A stretch of DNA of 64,000 nt. Origin: CAVPXC01 sp963709505 (GTDB lineage Bacteria > Chloroflexota > Anaerolineae > JAAEKA01). The position numbers were made by a program, and so were the translations under genes. The stretch's first letter is position 1. The number at the start of each line of letters is the position of its first letter. Shown piece by piece: positions 8,509 to 16,590 of the stretch. The DNA lies in the NCBI GenBank assembly GCA_963709505.1, contig CAVPXC010000032.1:1-64000 (forward strand). The letters are read 5' to 3'. Under the pieces are notes generated by a model. The model ran no database searches and had not been told where the DNA came from. It saw nothing but the letters and a program-made list of their open reading frames with translations.

Positions 8509-9078
8509 CTATGCGGGCACCTTTTTGGCCACTTCAGCCCCGCGGCGCAGAGCTCGCAGGTTTGGCTCGAGCCAGCGATGATGCCGCTCCGGGAGGTGGC
8601 TTTGCAGGGCGGCCTCGATGGCTTCGAGCGGCAGGATGCCTGTCGCTTGCACCAGAGTTCCCAGGCTGGCGACGTTGGCCAGCCGCGTGTCGCCGCCCTC
8701 AACCAGAGAGGCGGTTTCTTCTTCCGATATGGCGTTGGCTGGGACGGCAAGCACCGTCAGATCGGTGCGGTAAACCGGTCGCTCGATCAACGAGCTGTTG
8801 TAGATCAGCAGCCCACGCGGTTTAACCAGGCCCTCATATTTGTCCACCGAGGGCAAATTGAGGGCGATGGCGGCCGAAGGGTGCCGCACCAGGGGTGAAC
8901 CTATCGGCTCATCGGAGACAACCACCGTACAGTGCGCTGTGCCGCCGCGCATCTCAGGGCCGTAGGATGGGATCCAGGTCACATGCTTGCCGCAATCCAT
9001 GCCGGCATAGGCCAGCAGTTGCCCTGCAAACAAGGCCCCCTGCCCACCAAAGCCGGAGATGATAATCTCCTCGTGCAT
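8509..9078 (-). CDS. korC: 2-oxoacid:ferredoxin oxidoreductase, gamma subunit
   Basis: A 189-residue gamma subunit beginning EIIISGFGGQGALFAGQLLA, with SYGPEMRGGTAHCTVVVSD, both hallmarks of the POR/KOR gamma domain. The enzyme oxidises a 2-oxoacid (2-oxoglutarate or a branched 2-oxoacid) to its acyl-CoA and reduces ferredoxin. It is the last subunit gene of a D-A-B-C operon. Ribosome-binding site AGGAGA. The substrate cannot be fixed from sequence alone. Confidence 0.9.
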   Translation of the reverse strand: MHEEIIISGFGGQGALFAGQLLAYAGMDCGKHVTWIPSYGPEMRGGTAHCTVVVSDEPIGSPLVRHPSAAIALNLPSVDKYEGLVKPRGLLIYNSSLIERPVYRTDLTVLAVPANAISEEETASLVEGGDTRLANVASLGTLVQATGILPLEAIEAALQSHLPERHHRWLEPNLRALRRGAEVAKKVPA

Positions 9079-9120
9079 CGTTCTATCTCCTGGCCAGCAG
9101 GCACCTGCTCACTGGCCCCT

Positions 9121-9148
9121 CTTGACTGTTTACCGTTTACTGTTCACT
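9121..9148. repeat. Short heptamer block at the end of the beta-subunit gene
   Basis: Four 7-base units in a row: CTTGACT, GTTTACC, GTTTACT, GTTCACT. The block spans the beta-subunit stop codon, so its last codons lie inside the repeat. Only one arm is present. Confidence 0.6.
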
Positions 9149-9949
9149 AACCCGCTTCGGCGCCTGGCGCTTGGTCAACGGCACCACCGCCTCGGACACC
9201 TTGTAGTCGCCCAGCGGGTAGATCGGCATCATGGCCTCTTCGATCCAGGTCAATGCATCGGATGGGCTCATGTGCCAGTTGGTCGGGCAGGAGGAGAGCA
9301 CCTCCACCAGGCTTAGTCCCAGCCCGGCCATCTGTACCTGAAAGGCCGTGCGGATGGCGGCCTTGGTCTTGTTGATGTTGGCGACATCGTGCACCGACCG
9401 ACGTACGACATAGGCCGTGCCTGGGATGATGCTGAGCAGCTCGGCCACATGCATCGGTAAGCCCACCAACTTGACGTCTCGGCCGTACGGACTGGAGGTC
9501 GTTACCTGGCCTGATAGGGTTGTAGGCGCCATCTGGCCGCCGGTCATGCCGTAATTGGCGTTATTGACGAAGATCACGGTGAGGGACTCCCCGCGGCTGG
9601 CCGCGTGGATGATCTCGTTGGTGCCGATGGCTGCCAGGTCCCCATCGCCCTGGTACGTGAAAACGATCTTGTCGGGCTGGATGCGCTTGAGGCCGGTGGC
9701 CATGGCTGGTGCACGGCCATGCGCCGCTTCGCACGCGTCGGTGTTGAAGTAATTGTAAGCGAATACGGCGCATCCTACCGGCGCAACGCAAATGGTACGT
9801 TCACGAATGTCTAGCTCATCGATCACCTCGCCCACCAGACGGTGGATCAAGCCATGGGTGCAGCCGGGACAGTAGTGCGTAAACACATCTGTCAGGGCCT
9901 CAGGGCGCCGGTACACCACCTCGTACTCGGATAGGTCAATTGCGTTCAT
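9137..9949 (-). CDS. korB: 2-oxoacid:ferredoxin oxidoreductase, beta subunit
   Basis: A 270-residue thiamine-diphosphate subunit. It shows FTHYCPGCTHGL near the start, the TPP motif GDGDLAAIGTNEI and NNANYGMTGGQMAPTT, typical of the KOR beta chain. It overlaps the alpha-subunit gene by 14 bases and has GGAGG inside that gene's end. The last residues VSEQ are encoded by a heptamer repeat block. Confidence 0.93.
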   Translation of the reverse strand: MNAIDLSEYEVVYRRPEALTDVFTHYCPGCTHGLIHRLVGEVIDELDIRERTICVAPVGCAVFAYNYFNTDACEAAHGRAPAMATGLKRIQPDKIVFTYQGDGDLAAIGTNEIIHAASRGESLTVIFVNNANYGMTGGQMAPTTLSGQVTTSSPYGRDVKLVGLPMHVAELLSIIPGTAYVVRRSVHDVANINKTKAAIRTAFQVQMAGLGLSLVEVLSSCPTNWHMSPSDALTWIEEAMMPIYPLGDYKVSEAVVPLTKRQAPKRVSEQ

Positions 9950-11099
9950 GGCTCGCCTCCATCACGACAGGCTCAAGGGTGGGCTGGCCGAAGCCGTTAC
10001 CGGACTTATGGTAGCCGTTGCCGCCGGTTCCATTTGGGGTAAGCGAGGCGAGCTTGTCGATCTGCTCGTTGATCTCGTCCGGCAGGGGTACGATACCGCC
10101 CATGCGGCCGTAGAAGTGCACCGGCGCCTTTCCGGCGACCGCGGCCCGCACGTCGAGCAGCATCTGGCCGGCGTTCATCTCGACCACCAGGATCCGCTTT
10201 ACCCGCCCGGCCAGCTCGTTGAGCCGCTCCTCAGGGAAGGGCCATAGGCTGATGGGGCGCAACAGGCCGACCTTGAGCCCGGCCCGCCGTGCCGCGCGCA
10301 ACGATGACTTGCAGATACGCCCCATCGTGCCGAAGGCCACAAGTAGGATCTCAGCGTCGTCGGTCATCTCTTCTTCGAAACGGACTTCGTGCTTCTGGAT
10401 ATCGGCCAGATGCGCCTGCAGGCGCAGGTTAGTGCGCTCCAGCCCCTCTGGCGTCAGGTAGAGTGAGGTAAGGATGCGCCGCTCGCGGCCCAAGGCCCCG
10501 CGCAGCGCCCACTCCGGTCGTTCGGCTTCGGTACGCACTGGGCGGGCGGGCGGCATCTCCACCGGCTCCATCATCTGGCCGATCGCACCATCGGCGAGGA
10601 TGACAACCACCGTGCGGTAAGTGTCGGCCAGGTCGAAGGCCGAGTAGGTCATATCCACCGCTTCTTGCACGGTGGAAGGCGCCAGGACCAGGGCGTGAAA
10701 GTCGCCGTGGCCCAGGGATTTGGTCATTTGAAAGTAGTCGCTTTGGCTGGGCTGGATGTTGCCCAGGCCAGGCCCGCCGCGCATCACGTCTACGAGCACT
10801 ACAGGGATCTCGGTGCCGGCGATGTAGCTCAACCCTTCGGTCATTAGACTGATGCCTGGGCTGGAGGAGGAGCTCAGGACGCGCGCGCCGCCGCAGGCTG
10901 CACCGTAGACCATGTTGACGGCTGCCAGCTCGCTTTCGGCCTGCAGAAACACCCGCCCGGGGTATTTCGGTATCTCGCGGGCCATGTACTCCAAAAGTTC
11001 GGTTTGGGGAGTGATTGGATAGCCAAAATAGGCTTCGACCCCCGCCCGTATCGCCGCCTCGGCGATTGCCTCGTTGCCCTTCCACAGTTCTTTTGCCAT
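9936..11099 (-). CDS. korA: 2-oxoacid:ferredoxin oxidoreductase, alpha subunit
   Basis: A 387-residue alpha subunit: GNEAIAEAAIRAGVEAYFGYPITPQTEL at the start (two family motifs), then SSSPGISLMTEGLSYIAG and VVDVMRGGPGLGN-like VLVDVMRGGPGLGNIQPSQ. The start at 11099 is preferred over one at 11123 because a strong AAGGAGG lies 6-7 bases upstream. With the other three subunits it makes a complete four-part enzyme that feeds low-potential electrons to ferredoxin. Confidence 0.93.
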   Translation of the reverse strand: MAKELWKGNEAIAEAAIRAGVEAYFGYPITPQTELLEYMAREIPKYPGRVFLQAESELAAVNMVYGAACGGARVLSSSSSPGISLMTEGLSYIAGTEIPVVLVDVMRGGPGLGNIQPSQSDYFQMTKSLGHGDFHALVLAPSTVQEAVDMTYSAFDLADTYRTVVVILADGAIGQMMEPVEMPPARPVRTEAERPEWALRGALGRERRILTSLYLTPEGLERTNLRLQAHLADIQKHEVRFEEEMTDDAEILLVAFGTMGRICKSSLRAARRAGLKVGLLRPISLWPFPEERLNELAGRVKRILVVEMNAGQMLLDVRAAVAGKAPVHFYGRMGGIVPLPDEINEQIDKLASLTPNGTGGNGYHKSGNGFGQPTLEPVVMEASHERN

Positions 11100-11123
11100 A
11101 GAACGCCTCCTTGTGTCCTGCAC

Positions 11124-11390
11124 TCAAGCCGCCAGCGCCATTGCTGCGGGTGCGCGTCCAACCTTAGGCGTTGCCGGCAAGCGGTAGACGGTCAACACGG
11201 TATCCGGGCAAATCGCCGCGCACAGGGTGCACCCCGTGCACTTGGAGTCCGGATCCACCAACTGTGCCGGCCGGTAGCCGCGCGCGTTGTAAAAGTTGGC
11301 CATCACCAACACGTGTTGGGGACACACGGTGGTGCATAGCTCACAACCTTTGCAACGGTTGGTGTCGATTACGACAGTACCTCGTGCCAT
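11124..11390 (-). CDS. korD: 2-oxoacid:ferredoxin oxidoreductase, delta subunit (2[4Fe-4S] ferredoxin)
   Basis: An 88-residue ferredoxin-like subunit with two cluster motifs, CKGCELCTTVCP and CTGCTLCAAICP. The start at 11390 (MARGTVV) follows GGAGG; an upstream in-frame ATG at 11435 lies inside a dyad and is unlikely. It is first in the operon and carries electrons out of the catalytic subunits. Confidence 0.92.
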   Translation of the reverse strand: MARGTVVIDTNRCKGCELCTTVCPQHVLVMANFYNARGYRPAQLVDPDSKCTGCTLCAAICPDTVLTVYRLPATPKVGRAPAAMALAA

Positions 11391-11415
11391 TGCATACCTC
11401 CACTTCGATGTGGTG

Positions 11416-11435
11416 TTGCGGCAGCATTGCCGCAA
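11416..11435. promoter_or_regulatory. Perfect dyad in the leader of the ferredoxin oxidoreductase operon
   Basis: TTGCGGCA, a 4-base centre, then TGCCGCAA, placed about 25 bases before the korD start. It could be an operator; TTG...CAA ends resemble, but do not match, the usual Rex site. A leader hairpin is the alternative. Confidence 0.4.
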
Positions 11436-11525
11436 GGAATATAGGGTTGTTGCTTTGTTGCTCTTATCGACCCGTTAGATTCGGACAGGCCGGAGCGATG
11501 GTCGATCGGTGTTGGAAACGAATCT

Positions 11526-11966
11526 TCAGGCCGCGACGATGCGTTCCCCCTGCTCCATCTCCAACAACCGGATCAGATAGTCCAACACGTCGATGAGCGT
11601 GACGATGCCAATCGGTGTATCGCCCTTGACCACTGGCAGGCCGCCGACCTTGAGCTGGCGCAATAGACGCACGGCGTCGAGCACGGACGTGTCGGGGGTG
11701 ACGGTGACCGGGTTGGCTGTCATGCACGATTTGACTTTGATCTCCTCAAGCATGAACTCATCGTACCACTTCTCCCGCAGCACCAAGGGCGAGTCGGTCG
11801 CCTGCCGCAGGTCACGGTCGGTCACGATCCCCACCAGGCGATCTTCCTCGACAACAGGCAGCTGGCGAAAGTTGCCCTCTCGCATCAAGGTGAACGCCGC
11901 GCCAATCGAGGTATCCGGCGTCACGGTCACGACATTGACGGTCATCACTGCGCCAACTAGGTCCAT
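11526..11966 (-). CDS. CBS-pair domain protein
   Basis: A 146-residue protein of two CBS motifs, starting VGAVMTVNVVTVTPDTSIGAA and with the second at SCMTANPVTVTPDTSVLDAV (both repeats share VTVTPDTS). The start at 11966 follows GGAG; a longer in-frame start at 12050 overlaps the promoter. It lies between Rex and the oxidoreductase operon, so a role in sensing energy charge for that operon is a reasonable guess. Confidence 0.9.
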   Translation of the reverse strand: MDLVGAVMTVNVVTVTPDTSIGAAFTLMREGNFRQLPVVEEDRLVGIVTDRDLRQATDSPLVLREKWYDEFMLEEIKVKSCMTANPVTVTPDTSVLDAVRLLRQLKVGGLPVVKGDTPIGIVTLIDVLDYLIRLLEMEQGERIVAA

Positions 11967-11981
11967 GAGTCTCCTTATCCA

Positions 11982-12006
11982 CACTGCGCGAAACGTTCGC
12001 GCAGTG
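11982..12006. promoter_or_regulatory. Perfect dyad in the CBS-gene leader
   Basis: CACTGCGCGAA, a 3-base centre, then TTCGCGCAGTG. It sits between the putative transcription start and the ribosome-binding site, where it could be an operator or a leader hairpin. Confidence 0.45.
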
Positions 12007-12024
12007 TCAGTTCCTACTATATGT

Positions 12025-12050
12025 ATTATACCGCGAGTTGCGGCCGTCAA
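12025..12050 (-). promoter_or_regulatory. Putative promoter of the CBS-pair gene
   Basis: TTGACG (12050-12045) and TATAAT (12030-12025) are only 14 bases apart; reading TAATAC as the -10 gives 16. Position and base composition support a promoter. Confidence 0.45.
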
Positions 12051-12072
12051 ACATGACGTGCATCATACTTTT

Positions 12073-12111
12073 TGGGACCAATTTTGCGAACCACAGGAAG
12101 TCTTGGTCCCA
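12073..12111. repeat. Inverted repeat between CBS gene and Rex
   Basis: TGGGACCAA (12073-12081) and TTGGTCCCA (12103-12111), a perfect 9-base stem with a 21-base loop. No T-run follows. The role is unknown. Confidence 0.4.
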
Positions 12112-12163
12112 ATGCAGTGCGCGAGCCAGTTTCTTGCGGCCTACAATCACGGCACAAAGAGTC

Positions 12164-12191
12164 GGCCCTGTGACCGATCGGTCACAGGGCC
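12164..12191 (-). terminator. 28-base perfect palindrome after rex
   Basis: A fully symmetric sequence built on GGCCCTGTGACCGA and its complement, 29 bases after the rex stop. It could end the rex transcript, although only a weak T-rich stretch (CTCTTTGT) follows. The central TGTGACC/GGTCACA could equally be a regulator site. Confidence 0.5.
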
Positions 12192-12219
12192 GCAAGCGAG
12201 CAGATGCGCATCGAGCGGA

Positions 12220-12843
12220 TCAACCGAGATAATAGGTCAAGTGCTGCAAATGTACCGCCGGATCGATCTGTTCGACGCGGATGCCGGATGGTACGATGAG
12301 TGATATGGGGGCATAGTTGAGCACCGCCTTGACCCCCGACTCGACCAGCGTGTTCGCAACCGGTTGCGCTTCTTCAGCCGGTACCGCGATGACCGCGATC
12401 TGCCATTGAGTCTCCTTGACGCGCGCCGCCAAAGTAGCCACATCCTCGATCACGAGCCCGGAGGGAAGAGTCTGGCCAATCTTAGCCGGGTCTTTGTCGA
12501 AGACCGCTGTGATGCGGAAGCCGCGGCCTGCAAATCCTCGGTAGCCGGTTAGTGCATGGCCCAGGTCACCCGCACCAACCACCACGACGTCCCACATGCG
12601 ATCGACATGTAGGATCTCTTTGAGATTGGACTCCAGGTGTTTGATGTCGTAGCCCGTACCCTGTTTGCCAAACTCGCCGAAATGAGAAAGATCCTTGCGG
12701 ATCTGCGCTGAGCTTATGCCAAGCCGATCACCCAATTCCTGAGATGAGGTGATCTCACGACTATCCGCTTTTAGGAAGGTGAGCGCCCTGAGATAGATGG
12801 GCAGACGACCTACCACGATATCAGGGACTTGCCTGTCTTCCAT
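12220..12843 (-). CDS. rex: Redox-sensing transcriptional repressor Rex
   Basis: A 207-residue Rex. The N-terminal winged helix includes LGISSAQIRKDLSHFGEFGKQGTGY, described here as the family's DNA-binding signature (about 42-65). The Rossmann domain has VVVVGAGDLGHAL (about 86-97). The C-terminal part has NYAPISLIVPSGIRVEQIDP. Rex leaves DNA when NADH is high and typically controls fermentation and respiration genes. The start at 12843 follows AAGGAGG. The neighbouring ferredoxin oxidoreductase is a natural target, but no textbook Rex operator was found. Confidence 0.95.
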   Translation of the reverse strand: MEDRQVPDIVVGRLPIYLRALTFLKADSREITSSQELGDRLGISSAQIRKDLSHFGEFGKQGTGYDIKHLESNLKEILHVDRMWDVVVVGAGDLGHALTGYRGFAGRGFRITAVFDKDPAKIGQTLPSGLVIEDVATLAARVKETQWQIAVIAVPAEEAQPVANTLVESGVKAVLNYAPISLIVPSGIRVEQIDPAVHLQHLTYYLG

Positions 12844-12908
12844 AGAATATGCCTCCTTGTGTCCAATTTCCCTTGTTTTGTTCGGGATTTGTGAAACGCC
12901 GTACCGCA

Positions 12909-12937
12909 ATAATAACACGAGTATCTTGTTTGTGCAA
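12909..12937 (-). promoter_or_regulatory. Putative rex promoter
   Basis: TTGCAC (12937-12932), a 17-base spacer and TATTAT (12914-12909), about 65 bases before the rex start. The same TTGCA-type -35 occurs at two or three other promoters in the window. Confidence 0.5.
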
Positions 12938-13118
12938 CTATAGACAAGTGACGAATCAACCTGCATCTTGGGACCTAAGGCGCTGATCCTGCAGGTTGCG
13001 ATGGCGCCAGGTTTAAGTGTTATGCCAGTCAAGTCTGCTCCCCGTGTTCGCTTACGCGCAAGAAGACGCTTTCGGAAATGGCTTGACATTTCTTGTGAAC
13101 TGTGGCACATTGACCTTA

Positions 13119-13203
13119 CTAAACTCATGTTCTGGAGAAACCAGGAGTTTTGTACGCCCAGTTGCGCCTCGAAACCCTCGGTTTCAACAGAACATGAGTT
13201 TAG
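13119..13203. mobile_element. 85-bp inverted-repeat element (MITE-like), copy 1
   Basis: Ends CTAAACTCATGTTCTG and its exact complement at the other end, with an internal GAAACC/GGTTTC continuation. A second 85-bp copy with nearly the same interior lies at 51844-51928. No coding capacity. Ends carry TA, as in elements moved by IS630/Tc1-type transposases. Confidence 0.75.
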
Positions 13204-13207
13204 CTTA

Positions 13208-13337
13208 AGTACTCTGTAAAATTATCCCTTGTGTGGTGTCACCCTGAGGCTCGGCGAAGGGTCTCCGTCTTGCAGAGCAGGGACCCTTCGCCGAGCCTCA
13301 GGGTGACACCACGCAGAAACTTGGTTTGCAGGGTACT
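13208..13337. mobile_element. 130-bp inverted-repeat element (MITE-like), copy 1
   Basis: Outer ends AGTACTCTGTAAA and GGGTACT, with a long inner palindrome containing ACCCTGAGGCTCGGCGAAGG and its complement around a short loop. A second copy of exactly the same length lies at 19606-19735. It begins 4 bases after the 85-bp element and lies in the leader of the Yip1-like gene. Confidence 0.78.
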
Positions 13338-13373
13338 AAGGTTCGCTGCCGAAAAACCCGGGTGAAAATCGCT

Positions 13374-14144
13374 ATGGAGCAACTTCAAGTAAGCGCAGAA
13401 CGCCGTTCGAGTCTGGCTTTGTTGCCAGGGATTGTCGACCGCCCGCGTCAAACCTTTGCCACCCTGTTGGCGACGCCGCGCTGGCGTTGGGTCCTGCCGC
13501 TGGTGCTCTGCATCTTGGCTCTCGCGCTGGTCAGCGCGGCGACCGCCGAGTTCACCAGCGAACAGGCGCGCCAGCAGCAGGCGGCGTCTCTGGCTCAGAT
13601 GCAAGCGCAGCTTGACAACTTGCCTGAAGCGCAGCGCCAGCAAACGCAGCGTATGATCGAAAGAACCACCAGCCCGCTGTTCGTGGGCGGGATCAGCTTC
13701 GTGACCCGCAGCCTGGGCCTGCCCATCGGCTGGCTGATCGGCACTGCCATCCTTTACTTCGGGTTGGCGATCGGCGGCACGGAGCTCAAGCTGAGTGCCT
13801 TGTTTGCCGCCTTTAGCTGGACCTCGCTGCCCTTTGCCTTGCGCGATTTCTTGCAAGCGGTTTGGACCTGGGTGACCGGCCAGCCGCTGCTGAATCCTGG
13901 CCTGAGCTATTTCTTTGCCACAGGCGATCTATTGGCCGATGCACGCAATCCGATCTACGCGTTGACGAGCTTGTTCGATCTGTTTTTCCTTTGGCACATC
14001 GTTTTGGTCTATTTCTTGATCAAAGCGGCCAAGCAGCGTGGCGGCGCCTTCGGCCTGACCGTGGTCTACACGCTTCTCTATCTGGCTCTTCGATTTCTCC
14101 CCATCCTACTATCTTCCCGCCTGGCGTTTAACCCCGGGGCGTAG
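13374..14144 (+). CDS. Yip1-family membrane protein
   Basis: A 256-residue membrane protein. An N-terminal helix (about 33-55) is followed by a polar, Gln-rich coiled segment with QQQAASLAQMQAQL, then about four hydrophobic helices. The arrangement and the motifs GGTELKLSALFAAFSWTSLP and LFDLFFLWHIVLVYFLIKAAKQ fit the bacterial Yip1/DUF1282 family, whose function is not established. The start at 13374 (MEQLQ) is chosen because an earlier start at 13326 lies inside the mobile element. It precedes an efflux operon on the same strand. Confidence 0.7.
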   Translation: MEQLQVSAERRSSLALLPGIVDRPRQTFATLLATPRWRWVLPLVLCILALALVSAATAEFTSEQARQQQAASLAQMQAQLDNLPEAQRQQTQRMIERTTSPLFVGGISFVTRSLGLPIGWLIGTAILYFGLAIGGTELKLSALFAAFSWTSLPFALRDFLQAVWTWVTGQPLLNPGLSYFFATGDLLADARNPIYALTSLFDLFFLWHIVLVYFLIKAAKQRGGAFGLTVVYTLLYLALRFLPILLSSRLAFNPGA

Positions 14145-14179
14145 CGTTGTCGGATTGTGACGCGCGCCACTGTGGTGCG

Positions 14180-14209
14180 TTGCGCTCTGGGTTATTCTAA
14201 TTGTATACT
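14180..14209 (+). promoter_or_regulatory. Possible promoter of the efflux operon
   Basis: TTGCGC (14180-14185), 18 bases, TATACT (14204-14209), about 120 bases before the adaptor gene. Confidence 0.35.
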
Positions 14210-14331
14210 GAGTGGTATAGACCATCTCAGGAAAACCATCGTATGTGAGGGTTCGTTTTCTTGGCTGCACCTCCATTGTTGGCGCCAAGAGACGACAGGT
14301 TTTCTGATCGATCCAAGAAAAGAGACTAGAC

Positions 14332-15795
14332 ATGCGCCGTGTTGTGATCATTCTCGTCGTGTTGGCCGTTCTCGTTGGCGGCAGCTTACTCATTTTTCGT
14401 TTTACCAGCCAGGCCAAAGAAGCCCCGGCGCCTGATTACGAGGTCATCAAGGTCGACGACGGCGACATGATCTCAACCGTCAGCGCCACCGGCACTATCC
14501 AGCCCGAAGACGAAGTGTCGTTGATTTTCAAGGGCGCTGGCCGCTTGGGCGAGGTGCTGGTCAAAGAGGGCGATTCCGTAACCGCCGGCCAGGTGTTGGC
14601 CCGTCTTGAGACCGGCGACCTGGATTTGGCCCAAGCCCAGGCGGAGATCGCCCTGTCGATTAGCCAAGCCCAGTTGGCGAAGTTGAAGAACCCTGCCTCC
14701 GAGTCCGACGTGACCGCGGCGCGGGCGGCGGTGGAGAGCGCCCAAGCGGCCGTTGACAGCGCACGCGAGGCGGTGGCTAGCGCCGAAGCCAGCTACCGCG
14801 ACCTGGTCGCTGGCCCTTCGAACGATCAGAAGACGGCCGCCGCAGCGGCCGTTGAGCGCGCGCGCGTCATGCGCGACCAGGCCCAATCGGCTTATGATCG
14901 GATCGCCAGCCAGCCTGACGCCGGGCTGATGCCGCAGTCGCTCCAGCTTCAACAGGCCACGATCGATTACGCGACGGCGGAGGCAAACTATAACGTCGCT
15001 GTTGCACCCCCCAAGGCGGGACAGCTGGCTGCTGCGAAGTCGCAGATCGCCCAGGCCAAGGCAACCCAAGCCCAGGCTCTGGCCAGTGTGGCGCAAGCTA
15101 GGGCCAGCCTGAACAAACTACTCGAAGGAGCCAGTGAGCAAGACCTGGCCGTGGCCGACGCGCAGGTCACCCAAAGCCTGTTGCAGGTGCAGCAGGCCCG
15201 GCTGACCAAAGAGAACACCGTGCTCACCACGCCAATCGACGGCGTAGTCACCAAGCTCAACGTCAAAGTAGGCGAGGTAGCCAGTGCAGCGGCGCCGGCG
15301 GCCGCAGTGACCGACCTCTCGCGCTTCCACATTGACATCGACGTCGACGAAATCGACATCGGTCAGCTGTCCGAAGAACAGCGCGTGCGCGTGACGCTCG
15401 ACGCCGTGCCCGATGCTGAGCTAAGCGGGCACATCGAGCGAATCTCGCCGACGCCCACCAACACCGGCGGCGTAACCTCCTACAAAGTTACGGTGGTGAT
15501 CGACGAAGCGAACGCGCCGCTGCGCAGCGGGCTCAGCGCGACCGCGAGTATCACTACCGAGGAGCTGAAGAACGTCTTGCGCGTGCCCAATCGTAGCGTA
15601 CAGATCGACCGCGACACTGGCAGGGCCTTGGTCGAGAAGATGGTTGGCGGCGTGCCAACTGCCACTGAGATCACGCTTGGCGCCCGAAACGATCAGTTCA
15701 GCCAGGTGCTGAGCGGTCTGACAAAGGGCGATGAGCTGGCTATCCGTTCCGGCACCGGCCTGGACCGTCTGCGATCGACCATGTTCGGTCAATAG
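14332..15795 (+). CDS. Efflux adaptor protein (HlyD/MacA-like)
   Basis: A 487-residue membrane-fusion adaptor. It has an N-terminal anchor helix (about 2-22) and a split lipoyl-like beta domain (VSATGTIQPEDEVSL, then TTPIDGVVTKLNVKVGEVA). A long Ala/Gln-rich alpha-helical hairpin (about 105-280, many AQA and ARA heptads) lies between the halves. A beta-barrel and membrane-proximal part follow. It makes a tripartite-like export unit with the ABC ATPase and permease immediately downstream. As in other monoderm or Chloroflexota systems, no outer-membrane channel gene is nearby. Substrate unknown. Confidence 0.9.
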   Translation: MRRVVIILVVLAVLVGGSLLIFRFTSQAKEAPAPDYEVIKVDDGDMISTVSATGTIQPEDEVSLIFKGAGRLGEVLVKEGDSVTAGQVLARLETGDLDLAQAQAEIALSISQAQLAKLKNPASESDVTAARAAVESAQAAVDSAREAVASAEASYRDLVAGPSNDQKTAAAAAVERARVMRDQAQSAYDRIASQPDAGLMPQSLQLQQATIDYATAEANYNVAVAPPKAGQLAAAKSQIAQAKATQAQALASVAQARASLNKLLEGASEQDLAVADAQVTQSLLQVQQARLTKENTVLTTPIDGVVTKLNVKVGEVASAAAPAAAVTDLSRFHIDIDVDEIDIGQLSEEQRVRVTLDAVPDAELSGHIERISPTPTNTGGVTSYKVTVVIDEANAPLRSGLSATASITTEELKNVLRVPNRSVQIDRDTGRALVEKMVGGVPTATEITLGARNDQFSQVLSGLTKGDELAIRSGTGLDRLRSTMFGQ

Positions 15796-15810
15796 AGGCC
15801 ACTTTAACCC

Positions 15811-16590
15811 ATGATGGCTACGATGAAACCGACCGTTCAGCCTGTTATCGAGATTCGCGATATTACCAAGGTCTATAACATGGGGGATGTCGAAGTGCGT
15901 GCTTTGCAAGGGGCGTCCTTGCAGATTTTTCCCGGCGAGATGGTGTCCATAATGGGGCCATCCGGGTCGGGGAAATCGACCCTGATGAACGTCATCGGCT
16001 GTCTGGATCAGCCTACCAGTGGCGCGTATTTTCTCGACGGCCAGGACGTCAGCCGGCTGAGCGAAGACGAGTTGGCCGCCGTGCGCAGTCAAAAGATCGG
16101 CTTTGTGTTTCAGAGTTTCAACCTCCTACCGCGCACCACGGCGCTGCAAAACGTCGAGCTGCCGCTGATCTACGCCGGCGGCAAGAACCGGCGCGAGCGC
16201 GCCGAGGCTGCACTCAAACGCGTGGGGTTGGGCGAGCGGATGCATCACAAGCCCAACGAATTGTCCGGCGGCCAACAACAGCGCGTGGCGATCGCCCGAG
16301 CCCTCATCAACGATCCTGCGATCATCCTGGCCGACGAGCCGACCGGCAACCTCAACTCGAAGTCCGGTGCTGAGATTATGGCGATCTTTCAGGAACTGAA
16401 CGAGAGCAACGGCATCACGATCGTCTTCGTGACACACGAGCCGGATATCGCCGAGCACACGCAGCGCATCGTGCGCTTGATGGACGGACAGGTCGAGGAA
16501 GACGCCGCGGTACTCCACCAGCGTCGTGCCGGCGAGCGTGCCTACACCCGGCGTGTGCGGGACATGATAGCGCATCAAGACGACCTATGA
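15811..16590 (+). CDS. ABC transporter ATPase (MacB/LolD type)
   Basis: A 259-residue ATPase with Walker A GPSGSGKST (49-57), the Q-loop FVFQSFNLLPRTTALQNV typical of the MacB/LolD group, signature LSGGQQQRVAIARAL and Walker B ILADEPTGNLNS. It powers the FtsX-like permease encoded next, whose start overlaps its stop by 4 bases (ATGA). Confidence 0.95.
   Translation: MMATMKPTVQPVIEIRDITKVYNMGDVEVRALQGASLQIFPGEMVSIMGPSGSGKSTLMNVIGCLDQPTSGAYFLDGQDVSRLSEDELAAVRSQKIGFVFQSFNLLPRTTALQNVELPLIYAGGKNRRERAEAALKRVGLGERMHHKPNELSGGQQQRVAIARALINDPAIILADEPTGNLNSKSGAEIMAIFQELNESNGITIVFVTHEPDIAEHTQRIVRLMDGQVEEDAAVLHQRRAGERAYTRRVRDMIAHQDDL

Noticed and set aside
12164..12191. Definite Rex operator
   Set aside because: The dyad has TGTGACC/GGTCACA with wrong spacing and lies downstream of rex rather than at a promoter.
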